Source: Alkalibacillus flavidus (GTDB taxonomy: Bacteria > Bacillota > Bacilli > Bacillales > Alkalibacillaceae). Taken from it: a DNA stretch of 64,000 nt. The stretch lies in NCBI RefSeq assembly GCF_040545925.1, contig NZ_JBEPMX010000012.1, positions 1 to 64,000 of the forward strand. The letters are read 5' to 3'. The notes under the pieces were generated by a model. It was not told the origin of the DNA and searched no databases. It saw nothing but the letters and a program-made list of their open reading frames with translations. This document shows, piece after piece, positions 1 through 8,674 of this stretch; position 1 is the first letter of the stretch, and the number at the start of each line of letters is the position of its first letter. Position numbers and translations under genes: made by a program.

Positions 1-406
1 GGCTTGGAGCATCTCATAAGCTACAGCTAATCTTAGATAACAAGCTAACGTTTCTACTAGACTAGGGTCATTTACACAAAATTATTGACACTCCCCTTTT
101 GACTCTGAAAAGTTATTATTCATTACTGTTTATTATTATCTCATTGCATAAATGAGTTTGGAAAATGACATTAGGCGATATTATTATTGATTATCAAATA
201 CTTCAAGTTATTTTCGTGCCTTTAACTAAGTTTTAGTTAAAATAGCGCTCATTTTGTTTATTATTCTTTTGTTTAATTCAAATTTGTTCTATAAATTAAT
301 GTTTGTATTTATTTTTCTAGAGAGCCACTGATTATTTCTTTACTGAATTTTAAAACTCTCTTTTCTTAGTTCATGATATAATGTAGATAAAAAAGGGGGC
401 GCCATA
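1..406. other. AT-rich non-coding stretch upstream of ppx
   Basis: I see no convincing gene here: stops are frequent in all frames and there is no ribosome-binding site with an open frame. The stretch is very AT-rich. A TATAAT hexamer at 377-382 lies 25 bases before the ppx start and could be a -10 box, but no good -35 hexamer is correctly spaced. A TTGACA at 85-90 has no matching -10. The ppx ribosome-binding site (AAAAGGGGGC) follows at 391-400. Confidence 0.6.
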
Positions 407-1933
407 GTGAAACAGTTTAGTGCGGTTATTGATATAGGAGCAAATTCCATGAGACTTGTCATTTATTCACATATTGGCTTTTTTAGGGTACAAGAAGTGG
501 AAAACGTTAAAATGGTTGCCTATCTTCGCAATCATTTAGATAATGATTCAAATCTTACTAGTGAAGGATTAGTCGTCCTAATCGATACACTTAGCAGTTT
601 TCAAAAAGTCATTAAATCATATGAATTAGATCACTTTATATGTGCTGCTACTTCTGCTATACGTATGGCTGAAAATCGTGAAGATATAAAAGAAAGAGTC
701 AAAAAGGAAACGGGTCTGACTATGACCCTGCTATCTGAAGAAGAAGAAGCTTACTACGGTTATTTTGCGGTTGTCAATTCCACCTCATTCGAAGAAGGAT
801 TTACAGTAGATATTGGTGGTGGGAGCACTGAAATCACCTATTTTAAAGATCGAGAGCTTATTCATTCACACAGCTTTCCATTTGGATCGTTAACACTTAT
901 GGAATTCATTGATGTGAACAATTCCTCAAATAAACAGCTTGATCGATTAAGGGAATTCATATACGACCATTTCTCTCAACTCGATTGGATTGATGAAAAG
1001 AACGTTCCTATTATTGGAATCGGGGGAAGTGCAAGGAATATGGTTGAAATTGATCAGACCTACAAAGACTATCCTCTTGCTGGATTACATCAGTATGAGA
1101 TGTTCGATTCGGATATAGAGCAAATTTCACAACATTTAATAAAATTGAATAAGAAACAAACAGAAGATATCGAAGGGCTTTCTAAGGATCGAGCAGAATC
1201 TATTTTACCAGCAATGCAAGTGTTCTACTGCCTTTATAATCTTACAAAAGCCTCTCAATTCGTTTTAAGTAGAAAGGGATTGAGAGAAGGGATCTTTTAT
1301 GAACAGCTTTCAGGGAATATAAATCGACATTTGTATCATAATGTATTACAGAATAGTATTGAAGAGCTCATTCAGGAATATGAACTCTATCCTGATCAGG
1401 CAGCATACAATCGAGATCTTACTAAAAAATTATATTATCCACTTATTGATAGTGGGCTGTCCTCAATTCTTTCAGCTAGGGATTGGGATATTATGAAGTA
1501 TGCCTGCGATGTTTATAACCTTGGCAGTTATGTGGATTCTGAATCAAGCTCTCAGCACAGTTTTTATCTCCTTGCCAATCGAACAATTGATGGGCTAACA
1601 CATAAGGAACGTCTAAGACTTGCTTTGCTTGCATCTTTTAAAAACAAAAATGTTTACAAGCGATTCTTAAAACCTTATAAGAACTGGTTCTCAAAGTCAG
1701 AACGCCAAAAATTAAGAATTCTTGGAGCTATTTTGAAGCTTGCGTATTCCCTTAATTCTACTAAACGACAAGTTGTATCGGATGTAAACGTCTCAGTTGA
1801 AGAAGAAAAGATTTTTATCGAGTGCTTTTGTAATCAAGATTATAAACCAGAAGCTTATCAGGCAGAAAAACAGAAAAAACATTTGGAAAAAGCATTAAAT
1901 ACTCAAATTAATATTTCTTTTCATAATCATTGA
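407..1933 (+). CDS. ppx: Ppx/GppA-family exopolyphosphatase
   Basis: Predicted cytoplasmic phosphatase that removes terminal phosphate from polyphosphate chains (or pppGpp). The N-terminal actin-like ATPase fold is clear: phosphate-binding loop DIGANS at residues 9-14, the hallmark DIGGGSTE at 135-142, and a second glycine loop IGIGGSAR near 203-210. The C-terminal half is helical, as in long Ppx proteins, and 508 residues is the usual length. Translation starts at GTG behind AAAAGGGGGC. Polyphosphate kinase starts 21 bases downstream, so the pair probably forms one operon handling both synthesis and breakdown of polyphosphate. Strict Ppx against GppA specificity cannot be decided from sequence alone; the ppk1 neighbour favours Ppx. 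Base composition looks AT-richer than in genes further right. Confidence 0.9.
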   Translation: MKQFSAVIDIGANSMRLVIYSHIGFFRVQEVENVKMVAYLRNHLDNDSNLTSEGLVVLIDTLSSFQKVIKSYELDHFICAATSAIRMAENREDIKERVKKETGLTMTLLSEEEEAYYGYFAVVNSTSFEEGFTVDIGGGSTEITYFKDRELIHSHSFPFGSLTLMEFIDVNNSSNKQLDRLREFIYDHFSQLDWIDEKNVPIIGIGGSARNMVEIDQTYKDYPLAGLHQYEMFDSDIEQISQHLIKLNKKQTEDIEGLSKDRAESILPAMQVFYCLYNLTKASQFVLSRKGLREGIFYEQLSGNINRHLYHNVLQNSIEELIQEYELYPDQAAYNRDLTKKLYYPLIDSGLSSILSARDWDIMKYACDVYNLGSYVDSESSSQHSFYLLANRTIDGLTHKERLRLALLASFKNKNVYKRFLKPYKNWFSKSERQKLRILGAILKLAYSLNSTKRQVVSDVNVSVEEEKIFIECFCNQDYKPEAYQAEKQKKHLEKALNTQINISFHNH

Positions 1934-1954
1934 TATTGCGAGGGGGGAATAATA

Positions 1955-4012
1955 ATGACACAAAATTCAACAATTGATCTTAATCATCCTTCTCTTTATA
2001 ATAATCGTGAGCTTAGCTTGATATCTTTCAATGAAAGGGTCCTGATGGAAGCAGTAGAACCGTCTAATCCATTGCTCGAACAACTGAAATTCATAGCTAT
2101 TTTTTCTTCAAATACAGATGAATTTTTTATGGTAAGGGTGGCTGGATTACTTGACCAAATTAAAGCAAACTATACGAAACCAGATAATAAAGCAGGACTC
2201 AAGCCTATTGAGCAGGTCGAGAGTATTTCGAAGAATATGACCCGCCTTTCGAAGGAACAGTATCGAATTTATCATGATTTAACTAGAAAACTACAGGATT
2301 ATGGGTGTAGAATTATTCATAAAGCAAAGGATTTGGATAGTTTAGAACAGTATTTTGACGAGTTTCTCTTCCCGAATCTTACGCCCATAGTAATTGATGA
2401 GCATCAACCTTTTCCATTGCTTTCAAATAAAGCGGTTTATATTGGAGTTGAGTTAAAAAGTGAAATAAACAAAACGATATCAGCTTTTCTTAAAGTTCCG
2501 GATATGTTACCGCGGTTTGTTTTTTCATCAGAATTAGATGCGTATGTGTTCATAGAAGATATTATTTCACATTTTGCCTACAAGTTGTTTGATGGATATA
2601 GTGTGTATTCCGTAACCATGTTTAGAATAACTAGAAATGCTGACCTTACAATTCATGAAGAAGGAGCAAGAGACCTATTAGAAGAAATTGAAAAAGAATT
2701 ACAGAACCGTGAAGAAGGAGCAGTTGTGCGCCTTGAAGTCGATCAAAATCCATCTCATTCCCTGCTTGAGATGCTTAAAAGAAAATTTCATGTTTTGGAA
2801 AGGGATGTTTATTATCAAAATGGGCCACTTGACCTCACGTTTCTTTTTCAGTTTTGGGAGGAAAAATCAAAAGAAAACCCTTCTTTAGCTTATCCAACAT
2901 TTCGACCACAACAACCCATGTACCTTGAAAAGAACGAGAGTATTTTTTCCACAGCTAGAGAAAAAGATTTGTTCTTTCACCATCCTTATGACTCGTTTGA
3001 TCCTGTTGTCTCTTTTGTCACGGAGGCAGCCGAAGATGATCAAGTTTTAGCCATTAAACAAACCCTTTATCGAGTAAGTGAAAACTCTCCGATTATCCAA
3101 GCCTTAAAAAAGGCTGCGGAAAATGGCAAAGACGTAACGGTATTAGTAGAATTAAAAGCACGTTTTGATGAGGAAAATAACGTTCAATGGGCGCGTTCGC
3201 TTGAGAAAGCAGGATGCCATGTTATATATGGTGTCCCTTTTTTGAAAACCCACAGTAAGATTATTCTAGTGGTTAGAAGACAAGGGGAGACAATTGAACG
3301 ATTTGTTCACCTAGGAACCGGCAACTATAATGATCAGACAGCAAGCTTATACACCGATATGGGGATTATAACTAGTCGTCATGAATTTGGTGAGGATGCA
3401 ACACGTTTTTTTAATTATTTAGCCGATAATTCGTCCAAAAATGAGTTTCGTCATTTTTCTGTGGCACCTGTCCATTTAAAGAACGATTTGATTAGTTATA
3501 TTCAACAAGAAGTTATTAATCATAAAAAGCATAATAATGGAAGAATCATTGCGAAGATGAATTCATTAACAGAAAAAAGTATTATTAAAGAATTCTATAA
3601 AGCTTCTCAACAAGGGGTCCAAATTGATTTAATTGTTCGAGGGATTTGTTGTTTAAGACCAGGGATTCCAGGTGTGAGTGAAAACATTAAAGTTCGAAGT
3701 ATTATCGGTAGGTTTTTAGAGCACAGTCGGATTTTCTATTTTTACAATAACGGTGATGCAAGGTATTTCCTCTCATCTGCTGATCTCATGACTCGAAATG
3801 TGAAACGAAGAATCGAACTTATGGTGCCGATTTATGAAAATTCGGTTCAGCAAGCTATTTGGGATGTATTAGATCTTCAACTTATGGATGATAAGAAGGC
3901 AAGGGTGCTTGACCGGTATGGGAATTACACTTCTTTAACGAACCGATCCGTTAACAGTCAACTAGAGTTATTAAAATTAGCTTATGAAAGAAATGGAGCA
4001 ACATTTGAATGA
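1955..4012 (+). CDS. ppk1: polyphosphate kinase 1
   Basis: Makes inorganic polyphosphate reversibly from ATP through a phosphohistidine intermediate. The 685-residue length and four-domain plan fit PPK1: an N-terminal helical domain beginning NRELSLISFNERVLMEA, a head domain, and two phospholipase-D-like C-terminal domains. The autophosphorylated histidine lies in KTHSKI near residue 432 and the second conserved histidine in LEHSRIFYF near residue 590. GTGNYND and the tail motif DLMTRNVKRRIE are also present. The start is ATG with GAGGGGGG eleven bases upstream, and the gene follows ppx directly. The reading frame is intact. Identification is essentially certain. Confidence 0.96.
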   Translation: MTQNSTIDLNHPSLYNNRELSLISFNERVLMEAVEPSNPLLEQLKFIAIFSSNTDEFFMVRVAGLLDQIKANYTKPDNKAGLKPIEQVESISKNMTRLSKEQYRIYHDLTRKLQDYGCRIIHKAKDLDSLEQYFDEFLFPNLTPIVIDEHQPFPLLSNKAVYIGVELKSEINKTISAFLKVPDMLPRFVFSSELDAYVFIEDIISHFAYKLFDGYSVYSVTMFRITRNADLTIHEEGARDLLEEIEKELQNREEGAVVRLEVDQNPSHSLLEMLKRKFHVLERDVYYQNGPLDLTFLFQFWEEKSKENPSLAYPTFRPQQPMYLEKNESIFSTAREKDLFFHHPYDSFDPVVSFVTEAAEDDQVLAIKQTLYRVSENSPIIQALKKAAENGKDVTVLVELKARFDEENNVQWARSLEKAGCHVIYGVPFLKTHSKIILVVRRQGETIERFVHLGTGNYNDQTASLYTDMGIITSRHEFGEDATRFFNYLADNSSKNEFRHFSVAPVHLKNDLISYIQQEVINHKKHNNGRIIAKMNSLTEKSIIKEFYKASQQGVQIDLIVRGICCLRPGIPGVSENIKVRSIIGRFLEHSRIFYFYNNGDARYFLSSADLMTRNVKRRIELMVPIYENSVQQAIWDVLDLQLMDDKKARVLDRYGNYTSLTNRSVNSQLELLKLAYERNGATFE

Positions 4013-4114
4013 TCTTGTTATATGTCAGATGATAAGAGTGGAAGTCATAATTTTAGGCTTTAGAGCTTGGTAATAAGGTCGTTTTTTCAAGTAATGCTTT
4101 GTAAATAACAAAAA

Positions 4115-4160
4115 ACACAAAAACTTCTCATACCACTGTCGGTAAGAGAAGTTTTTGTGT
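4115..4160. terminator. bidirectional intrinsic terminator between ppk1 and catalase
   Basis: Arms 4115-4134 and 4141-4160 form a 20-bp inverted repeat with one mismatch around a six-base loop (ACTGTC). A and T runs at the stem ends let it act on both strands. It separates the convergent ppk1 and catalase genes. Confidence 0.85.
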
Positions 4161-4161
4161 G

Positions 4162-5652
4162 TTAATAAGGATCTGAAGGATGTCCAATACCGTCTGAATT
4201 TAGCATGGAATCAGGTTCTGATGTTTGGTTGTTCAAACCTTGCGCGACGCGTTTGCCGTATTCTTCATCAGCTTTGGTAAGGTTTTCGATTATTTGATTT
4301 TGAATGTCTTCGTGGCATTGAGATATGGCGCCTACTAGGTTGTTGATAAGTTCGCGCTGCTCCCATTCGTTTAAACGTCGGTATGTTTCGCCTGCTTGGC
4401 CGAAGTTATTTTGTCGTTCGATCGGGCCGCGTACGATATGACCTTGTGCATAAGGTTCGTGTTCTTTGCCGGGGTTGCGGTCTTCTTGATAGCCTCCGAG
4501 AATCGACGGTTCATAATTTATGTGTGGGCTTTTGTCGTCGCCGTAATCGATTCGGTAGTCCATTAACCCGCCGTTTTGATTAGTGCGAATGCCTTTGATC
4601 GGACTGTTAATCGGTAGTTGTAAGTAATTCGGGCCGACGCGGTAGCGTTGTGTATCGGAGTAGGAATAGGTGCGACCCTGCAAAAGTTTATCATCCGAAA
4701 AATCGAGTCCATCGACTAACACGCCTGTGCCGAATGCTGCTTGTTCCACTTCGGCGTGGAAGTTTTTCGGGTTCTCATTAAGTGTCATTTTACCGACTTT
4801 ATGCCATGGATATTGATCTTTGTACCACAGTTTTGTCGGGTCAAGCGGGTCGAAATCAAGCTCAGCAGGGTGTTTGCCTTCTTCCATGATTTGCACATAC
4901 AGCTCCCATTCAGGATAATCCCCGTCTTCGATCGCGTTATACAAATCTTCGGTAGCGTGATTAAAATTCTCGCCTTGAATACGATTCGCTTCTTCTTGTG
5001 TTAAGTTTTTGATGCCTTGGACAGGTTCCCAGTGATACTTCACTAAAACAGCCTTACCTTCTTTGTTAACCCATCTGTATGCGTGTACGCCCGATCCTTG
5101 CATATGGCGGTAATTGGCCGGAATTCCCCAAGGTGAAAATAAAAATGTAATCATATGGGTTGCTTCTGGCGACTGACAAACAAAATCGAAAATTCGTTCA
5201 GGGTCTTGAATGTTCGTCACAGGGTCTAATTGAAAGGCGTGCACGAAATCTGGGAACTTAATCGGATCACGAATGAAAAAGATCTTTAAGTTATTTCCGA
5301 CAAGGTTCCAATTGCCGTCTTCTGTATAAAACTTCACCGCAAAACCGCGTGGATCACGCAATATTTCGGGTGAATGTTTGCCATGATTAACTATGGAGAA
5401 GCGGATAAAAACAGGGGTTTTCTTGCCTTTTTCGAATACTTTCGCTCGTGTGTAATTCGAAATGGGCTCACCGTCTATGTCGCCGTATGATTCAAAAATA
5501 CCGTGTGCCCCAGCTCCGCGCGCATGAACGATGCGTTCGGGGATTTTTTCTCGGTCAAAGTGACTGATTTTCTCAAGGAAATCGTAGTTTTCGAAGACTA
5601 TAGGACCACGTGTGCCGACAGTTCGGGCGTTTTGGTTTCGATCTACCGTGTC
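4162..5652 (-). CDS. haem catalase, full-length frame but start region shifted
   Basis: Monofunctional haem catalase (2 H2O2 to O2 and water). The open frame from 5652 encodes 496 residues, the usual small-subunit size, and begins DTVDRNQNART. The distal haem histidine lies in RIVHARGAGAHG, the distal asparagine in LVGNN, and the proximal haem-ligand tyrosine region reads SYSDTQRYRVG. FSPWGIPANYRHMQGSGVH is also typical. The oddity is the start. A TGA at 5653-5655 sits just before the frame and no ATG, GTG or TTG occurs in frame until TTG at 5361, which lies past the catalytic histidine. A strong GAAAGGAGG followed by TTG at 5654-5656 is one base out of register. Either one extra base is present (mutation or sequence error), or an unusual start is used. 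Confidence 0.8.
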   Translation of the reverse strand, partial: DTVDRNQNARTVGTRGPIVFENYDFLEKISHFDREKIPERIVHARGAGAHGIFESYGDIDGEPISNYTRAKVFEKGKKTPVFIRFSIVNHGKHSPEILRDPRGFAVKFYTEDGNWNLVGNNLKIFFIRDPIKFPDFVHAFQLDPVTNIQDPERIFDFVCQSPEATHMITFLFSPWGIPANYRHMQGSGVHAYRWVNKEGKAVLVKYHWEPVQGIKNLTQEEANRIQGENFNHATEDLYNAIEDGDYPEWELYVQIMEEGKHPAELDFDPLDPTKLWYKDQYPWHKVGKMTLNENPKNFHAEVEQAAFGTGVLVDGLDFSDDKLLQGRTYSYSDTQRYRVGPNYLQLPINSPIKGIRTNQNGGLMDYRIDYGDDKSPHINYEPSILGGYQEDRNPGKEHEPYAQGHIVRGPIERQNNFGQAGETYRRLNEWEQRELINNLVGAISQCHEDIQNQIIENLTKADEEYGKRVAQGLNNQTSEPDSMLNSDGIGHPSDPY

Positions 5653-5653
5653 T

Positions 5654-5673
5654 CAATTTTACGTCCTCCTTTC
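5654..5673 (-). promoter_or_regulatory. catalase ribosome-binding site with out-of-frame TTG
   Basis: On the minus strand GAAAGGAGG (5665-5673) is followed after eight bases by TTG (5654-5656), ideal spacing. From this TTG the frame is one base off the catalase frame that opens at 5652. Removing the single A at 5653 would join them as Met-Asp-Thr-Val-Asp. Confidence 0.7.
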
Positions 5674-5735
5674 AAATGACATCATTAGTATGAACAAAAT
5701 GCGATAAGATATTAGCCAATCACACGAATTATTAA

Positions 5736-5741
5736 TATAAT
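5736..5741 (+). promoter_or_regulatory. probable -10 box for khtTU
   Basis: TATAAT occurs 32 bases upstream of the khtT start. The best upstream hexamer (TTAGCC, 5712-5717) is at 18-bp spacing but is a poor -35 match, so the promoter is only tentative. Confidence 0.4.
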
Positions 5742-5772
5742 GTAGTTAATATGAATAAAGAGGAGGCCCGAC

Positions 5773-6267
5773 ATGCACTTTAACGAAACAGAATTGCCAG
5801 GTGTCGGAAAGAAAATCACCTTTAAAAATAGCGAAGGCATTTATACTGTAATGATTTTGCATCACAATGGAAAGCGTGAATTTTATTATTTAGAAGATGA
5901 TGACGATGATGAACCATTATTTTCAACGACGTTAACGTCTGAAGAAACGAAGGAACTTGCGATCAAACTGTTAGGCAGTCGAGAAGATGAACCTGATGAT
6001 GATTCTTATGACCATATGAGCTTGGTGCGCAAAAAAGCGTTAGTCAATTGGGTGGAGATCAAAGATCATTCGTGTATGATCGAACGCTCAGTTGGGGAAG
6101 CGCAACAAATGGCTGAAGAAGAAGTTTCGATTGTGGCGATTTTCCGTGAAGATGATCTGTTATCTAAGCCGTCAGATGATGTCATGATTGCAGATGGTGA
6201 CACGTTAATGGTGTTAGGACGCAAGAAAGCGGTCGAACAGTTCGAAAACATTTGTAAGGAGTCGTAA
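5773..6267 (+). CDS. khtT: KhtT-like regulatory subunit of K+/H+ antiporter
   Basis: Cytoplasmic regulatory subunit of the KhtTU potassium/proton antiporter. It has an N-terminal domain with an acidic run EDDDDDE at residues 41-47, then a C-terminal RCK_C (TrkA_C) domain ending DGDTLMVLGRKKAVEQF. In Bacillus subtilis KhtT senses toxic electrophiles and pH and opens KhtU; that is family knowledge. The start is ATG behind GAGGAGG and khtU begins three bases after the stop, so the two are co-transcribed. The small khtS gene that precedes khtT in B. subtilis is not seen here; catalase lies divergently upstream instead. Confidence 0.88.
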   Translation: MHFNETELPGVGKKITFKNSEGIYTVMILHHNGKREFYYLEDDDDDEPLFSTTLTSEETKELAIKLLGSREDEPDDDSYDHMSLVRKKALVNWVEIKDHSCMIERSVGEAQQMAEEEVSIVAIFREDDLLSKPSDDVMIADGDTLMVLGRKKAVEQFENICKES

Positions 6268-6270
6268 CGC

Positions 6271-7425
6271 ATGGACCTTCCCGAAATGTTGTCGGCTGGG
6301 TTATTATTACTACTCCTTTTTTTCGTCGGATTTTTATCATTAAAATTACGTGTGCCGAATGTGATTGCCTTTCTGTTCGTCGGTTTAGTCATTGGTAGTT
6401 TGATCAGTGATTCTCATATCTTAGCGTTTGCCGGTGAAGTCGGTATCATTTTGCTTTTCTTTATGCTCGGTATGGAGTTTCCGTTAAAGCAGTTAACGGC
6501 TGTTGCGAAAAAAGTATTGAAAGCAGGCGTATTAGATCTCGTATTAAGCTTCGGTATTTCTATGGGCATTGCGCTTAGTTTTGGCGTCGACTGGATTGCA
6601 GCTCTCTTAATTGGAGGGGTAGCTTACGCGACAAGTTCGTCTATTACAGCTAAATTGTTAGAAAGCAATAAACGTATGGCGAATAAAGAATCGGAATTTA
6701 TGTTAGGTTTATTAATTTTTGAAGATATTGTCGCGCCTGTATTAGTGGCGATTTTAGTTGGGTTAACAGCAGGGTCTGCGATCACAGCCGGATCCATTAG
6801 CTTAATTGTGTTTCAAGTCTTGTTGTTAATGGCAGGTGCAATTGTGCTCGCACTATGGGTGATGCCCCGTTTTCGCTCGTTTGTTGACCGTTATATTGAC
6901 GAGGATTTTTTCGTGTTATTCGTGATTGGTCTTGCGTTAACATACGGCGGTTTAGCTTTGTATCTTGATTTGTCTGAAGTGTTAGGTGCGTTTTTAGCTG
7001 GTATCGTGTTAGCTGAGTTGAAACGAAATGACGATTTGGAACGGTTGGTCATTCATTTTCGTGATTTATTGTTGCCGTTGTTTTTCGTTTATTTCGGTAC
7101 GAGCATTGAATTAACAGAAGGAATTCCTATGGTGCCGCTTCTATTGACATTGTTAGTTTGGTCGATTATCGCGAAAGTGGCTGTCGGTTACTGGGGCGGT
7201 CAATCGTATGGTATGTCGAAGCGGGTATCGCTCCGTGCTGGTTTGTCGTTAACGCAACGCGGTGAATTCTCAATCATCATTGCGGCGTTAGCGTCACAAG
7301 ACATTCGCGCATTCAGCAGCGTGTTTATATTAATATCAGCGTTAATCGGTGTTGTCTTATTCCAAAACGCACCAAAATGGGCGAAGCGTGTCTTTCCGAA
7401 GAAAACAAAATCATCGACGATATAA
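6271..7425 (+). CDS. khtU: KhtU-type CPA2 K+/H+ antiporter
   Basis: Integral membrane cation/proton antiporter of the CPA2 (Kef-like) family, with about 11-12 hydrophobic segments through its 384 residues. The inner part carries LLIFEDIVAPVL and the late ELxR-type segments (AELKRNDDLERL) seen in the family. Unlike full Kef proteins it has no C-terminal nucleotide-binding domain; that regulatory role is supplied in trans by the upstream KhtT-like protein. The stop codon runs into a terminator that also serves the convergent mscS-like gene. Potassium as the exported ion is inferred from homology and gene pairing. Confidence 0.9.
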   Translation: MDLPEMLSAGLLLLLLFFVGFLSLKLRVPNVIAFLFVGLVIGSLISDSHILAFAGEVGIILLFFMLGMEFPLKQLTAVAKKVLKAGVLDLVLSFGISMGIALSFGVDWIAALLIGGVAYATSSSITAKLLESNKRMANKESEFMLGLLIFEDIVAPVLVAILVGLTAGSAITAGSISLIVFQVLLLMAGAIVLALWVMPRFRSFVDRYIDEDFFVLFVIGLALTYGGLALYLDLSEVLGAFLAGIVLAELKRNDDLERLVIHFRDLLLPLFFVYFGTSIELTEGIPMVPLLLTLLVWSIIAKVAVGYWGGQSYGMSKRVSLRAGLSLTQRGEFSIIIAALASQDIRAFSSVFILISALIGVVLFQNAPKWAKRVFPKKTKSSTI

Positions 7426-7456
7426 AAGCCGAGGTAGGACACCCTACCTCGGCTTT
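7425..7456. terminator. bidirectional terminator between khtU and mscS
   Basis: Perfect 14-bp arms (7425-7438 and 7443-7456) around ACAC, with A/T ends on both sides. It overlaps the last base of the khtU stop and the first bases of the convergent MscS gene. Confidence 0.85.
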
Positions 7457-8564
7457 ACTCATCTCGCTTAAATGGTTTACTCATTCGTTCAATCGAATCG
7501 TCGTCTGCATCTAAATACAACGTTCGTGTTGGGAACGCGACAGATACTTGTTCTTCTTCTAAAATCGCCATGATTTGAAGATTAATATCTTCCTTCACTT
7601 TAACGTATTCTTCCCAAGCCGTCGTCTTCGTAAAGAAATAAAGCATAATATCTAAGCTACTACTATTGTATTCTGTGAAGCGGACGACGATCGTTTCAGG
7701 GTGAATGTCATCATGGTTCTCTAATAACTCGCGTAAACGGTCTATGACAGTCTCTAATTTATCTTTAGGTGTACTATATTCAATGCCTAAATTAAAATAA
7801 ATACGCCGTTTGCCCATCTCACTCCAGTTTGTAATCGGTTCATTGGATAGCGTGGCGTTCGGAATCGTGACAACGGATTCGGCGAACGTTCGCACGAGTG
7901 TACTGCGGAATGTGATATCCTCGACAATGCCTTCCACACTAGGGCTCTCAATCCAATCGCCCATTGTAAATGGTTTTTCGGTAATGATCACCACACCGCC
8001 GAATAAGTTTTTGATCACTTCTTGAGCAGCTAAAGCGAAGGCAAGTCCGCCGAGGCCAAGGCCAGCAACAAAACCGCCAACATCATAATCGAATTCTTGG
8101 GCGATAATACTTAAGCTGATCGCAATGACGATAAATCGAATCGCTTTTGATAAGAACGGAATTAAGATTTGGTCGATTTCTAAGTTGATTTTGTCATTTA
8201 CTTTCATGAGAAGTAATGACGAACTAGACGCTAAATTATACAGTCCCCATGTGATGACGATAATAATAGATGACCGAATGAAATGGAGAAACAGTTCATT
8301 ATCTTGTTCAAGAAACGATACATAATCGACAGCGATATAAACCCCTACGATGACAAACAGCCAACCGACAGGGTTTTCGTACGATTTAACGACGTAATTC
8401 AGTAATTCAGATTTTGTTTTATGCGTAATGGCTAAGATGAATTTGAATATATATTTCGCGAATAATTTCCTGACCACTAAAAAGGCGAAAAAAATCGCGA
8501 TGGCAATTATCAAATCATACCAATGGTTGTATAAGTGTATGTATTCCCAAAACCACCAATTCAT
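7455..8564 (-). CDS. MscS-family mechanosensitive channel
   Basis: Small-conductance mechanosensitive channel that releases osmolytes on hypo-osmotic shock. About five hydrophobic helices occupy the first 200 residues, followed by the pore-lining glycine/alanine helix GGFVAGLGLGGLAFALAAQE that defines MscS, and a mixed alpha/beta cytoplasmic vestibule (FTMGDWIESPSVEGIVEDITFRST is the beta-domain signature). At 369 residues it is longer than E. coli MscS, like the YkuT/YhdY group of bacilli. The start is ATG. It is a single gene on the minus strand facing khtU. Confidence 0.92.
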   Translation of the reverse strand: MNWWFWEYIHLYNHWYDLIIAIAIFFAFLVVRKLFAKYIFKFILAITHKTKSELLNYVVKSYENPVGWLFVIVGVYIAVDYVSFLEQDNELFLHFIRSSIIIVITWGLYNLASSSSLLLMKVNDKINLEIDQILIPFLSKAIRFIVIAISLSIIAQEFDYDVGGFVAGLGLGGLAFALAAQEVIKNLFGGVVIITEKPFTMGDWIESPSVEGIVEDITFRSTLVRTFAESVVTIPNATLSNEPITNWSEMGKRRIYFNLGIEYSTPKDKLETVIDRLRELLENHDDIHPETIVVRFTEYNSSSLDIMLYFFTKTTAWEEYVKVKEDINLQIMAILEEEQVSVAFPTRTLYLDADDDSIERMSKPFKRDE

Positions 8565-8630
8565 AGTTTAAACTCCTTGTCTGATCGCCTAGTTTACTAA
8601 ATTTATCATACTACAGCGTTAGAAAAACTT

Positions 8631-8664
8631 AAAGGCTACACCTTAAAAATAAGGAGTAGCCTTT
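8631..8664. terminator. terminator after DJ-1/PfpI gene
   Basis: Arms 8631-8645 and 8650-8664 pair over 15 bases with one mismatch around AAAA. A T-run follows on both strands. It lies just past the stop of the minus-strand gene at 8675. Confidence 0.8.
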
Positions 8665-8674
8665 TGGTTGCTTA

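Noticed and set aside
5361..5361. TTG at 5361 as the true catalase start
   Set aside because: It would remove the distal haem histidine and about 97 residues that are conserved and in frame; no ribosome-binding site lies before it.
7810..8325. Plus-strand ORFs opposite the MscS gene
   Set aside because: Shadows of a strongly supported minus-strand gene, with no ribosome-binding sites.
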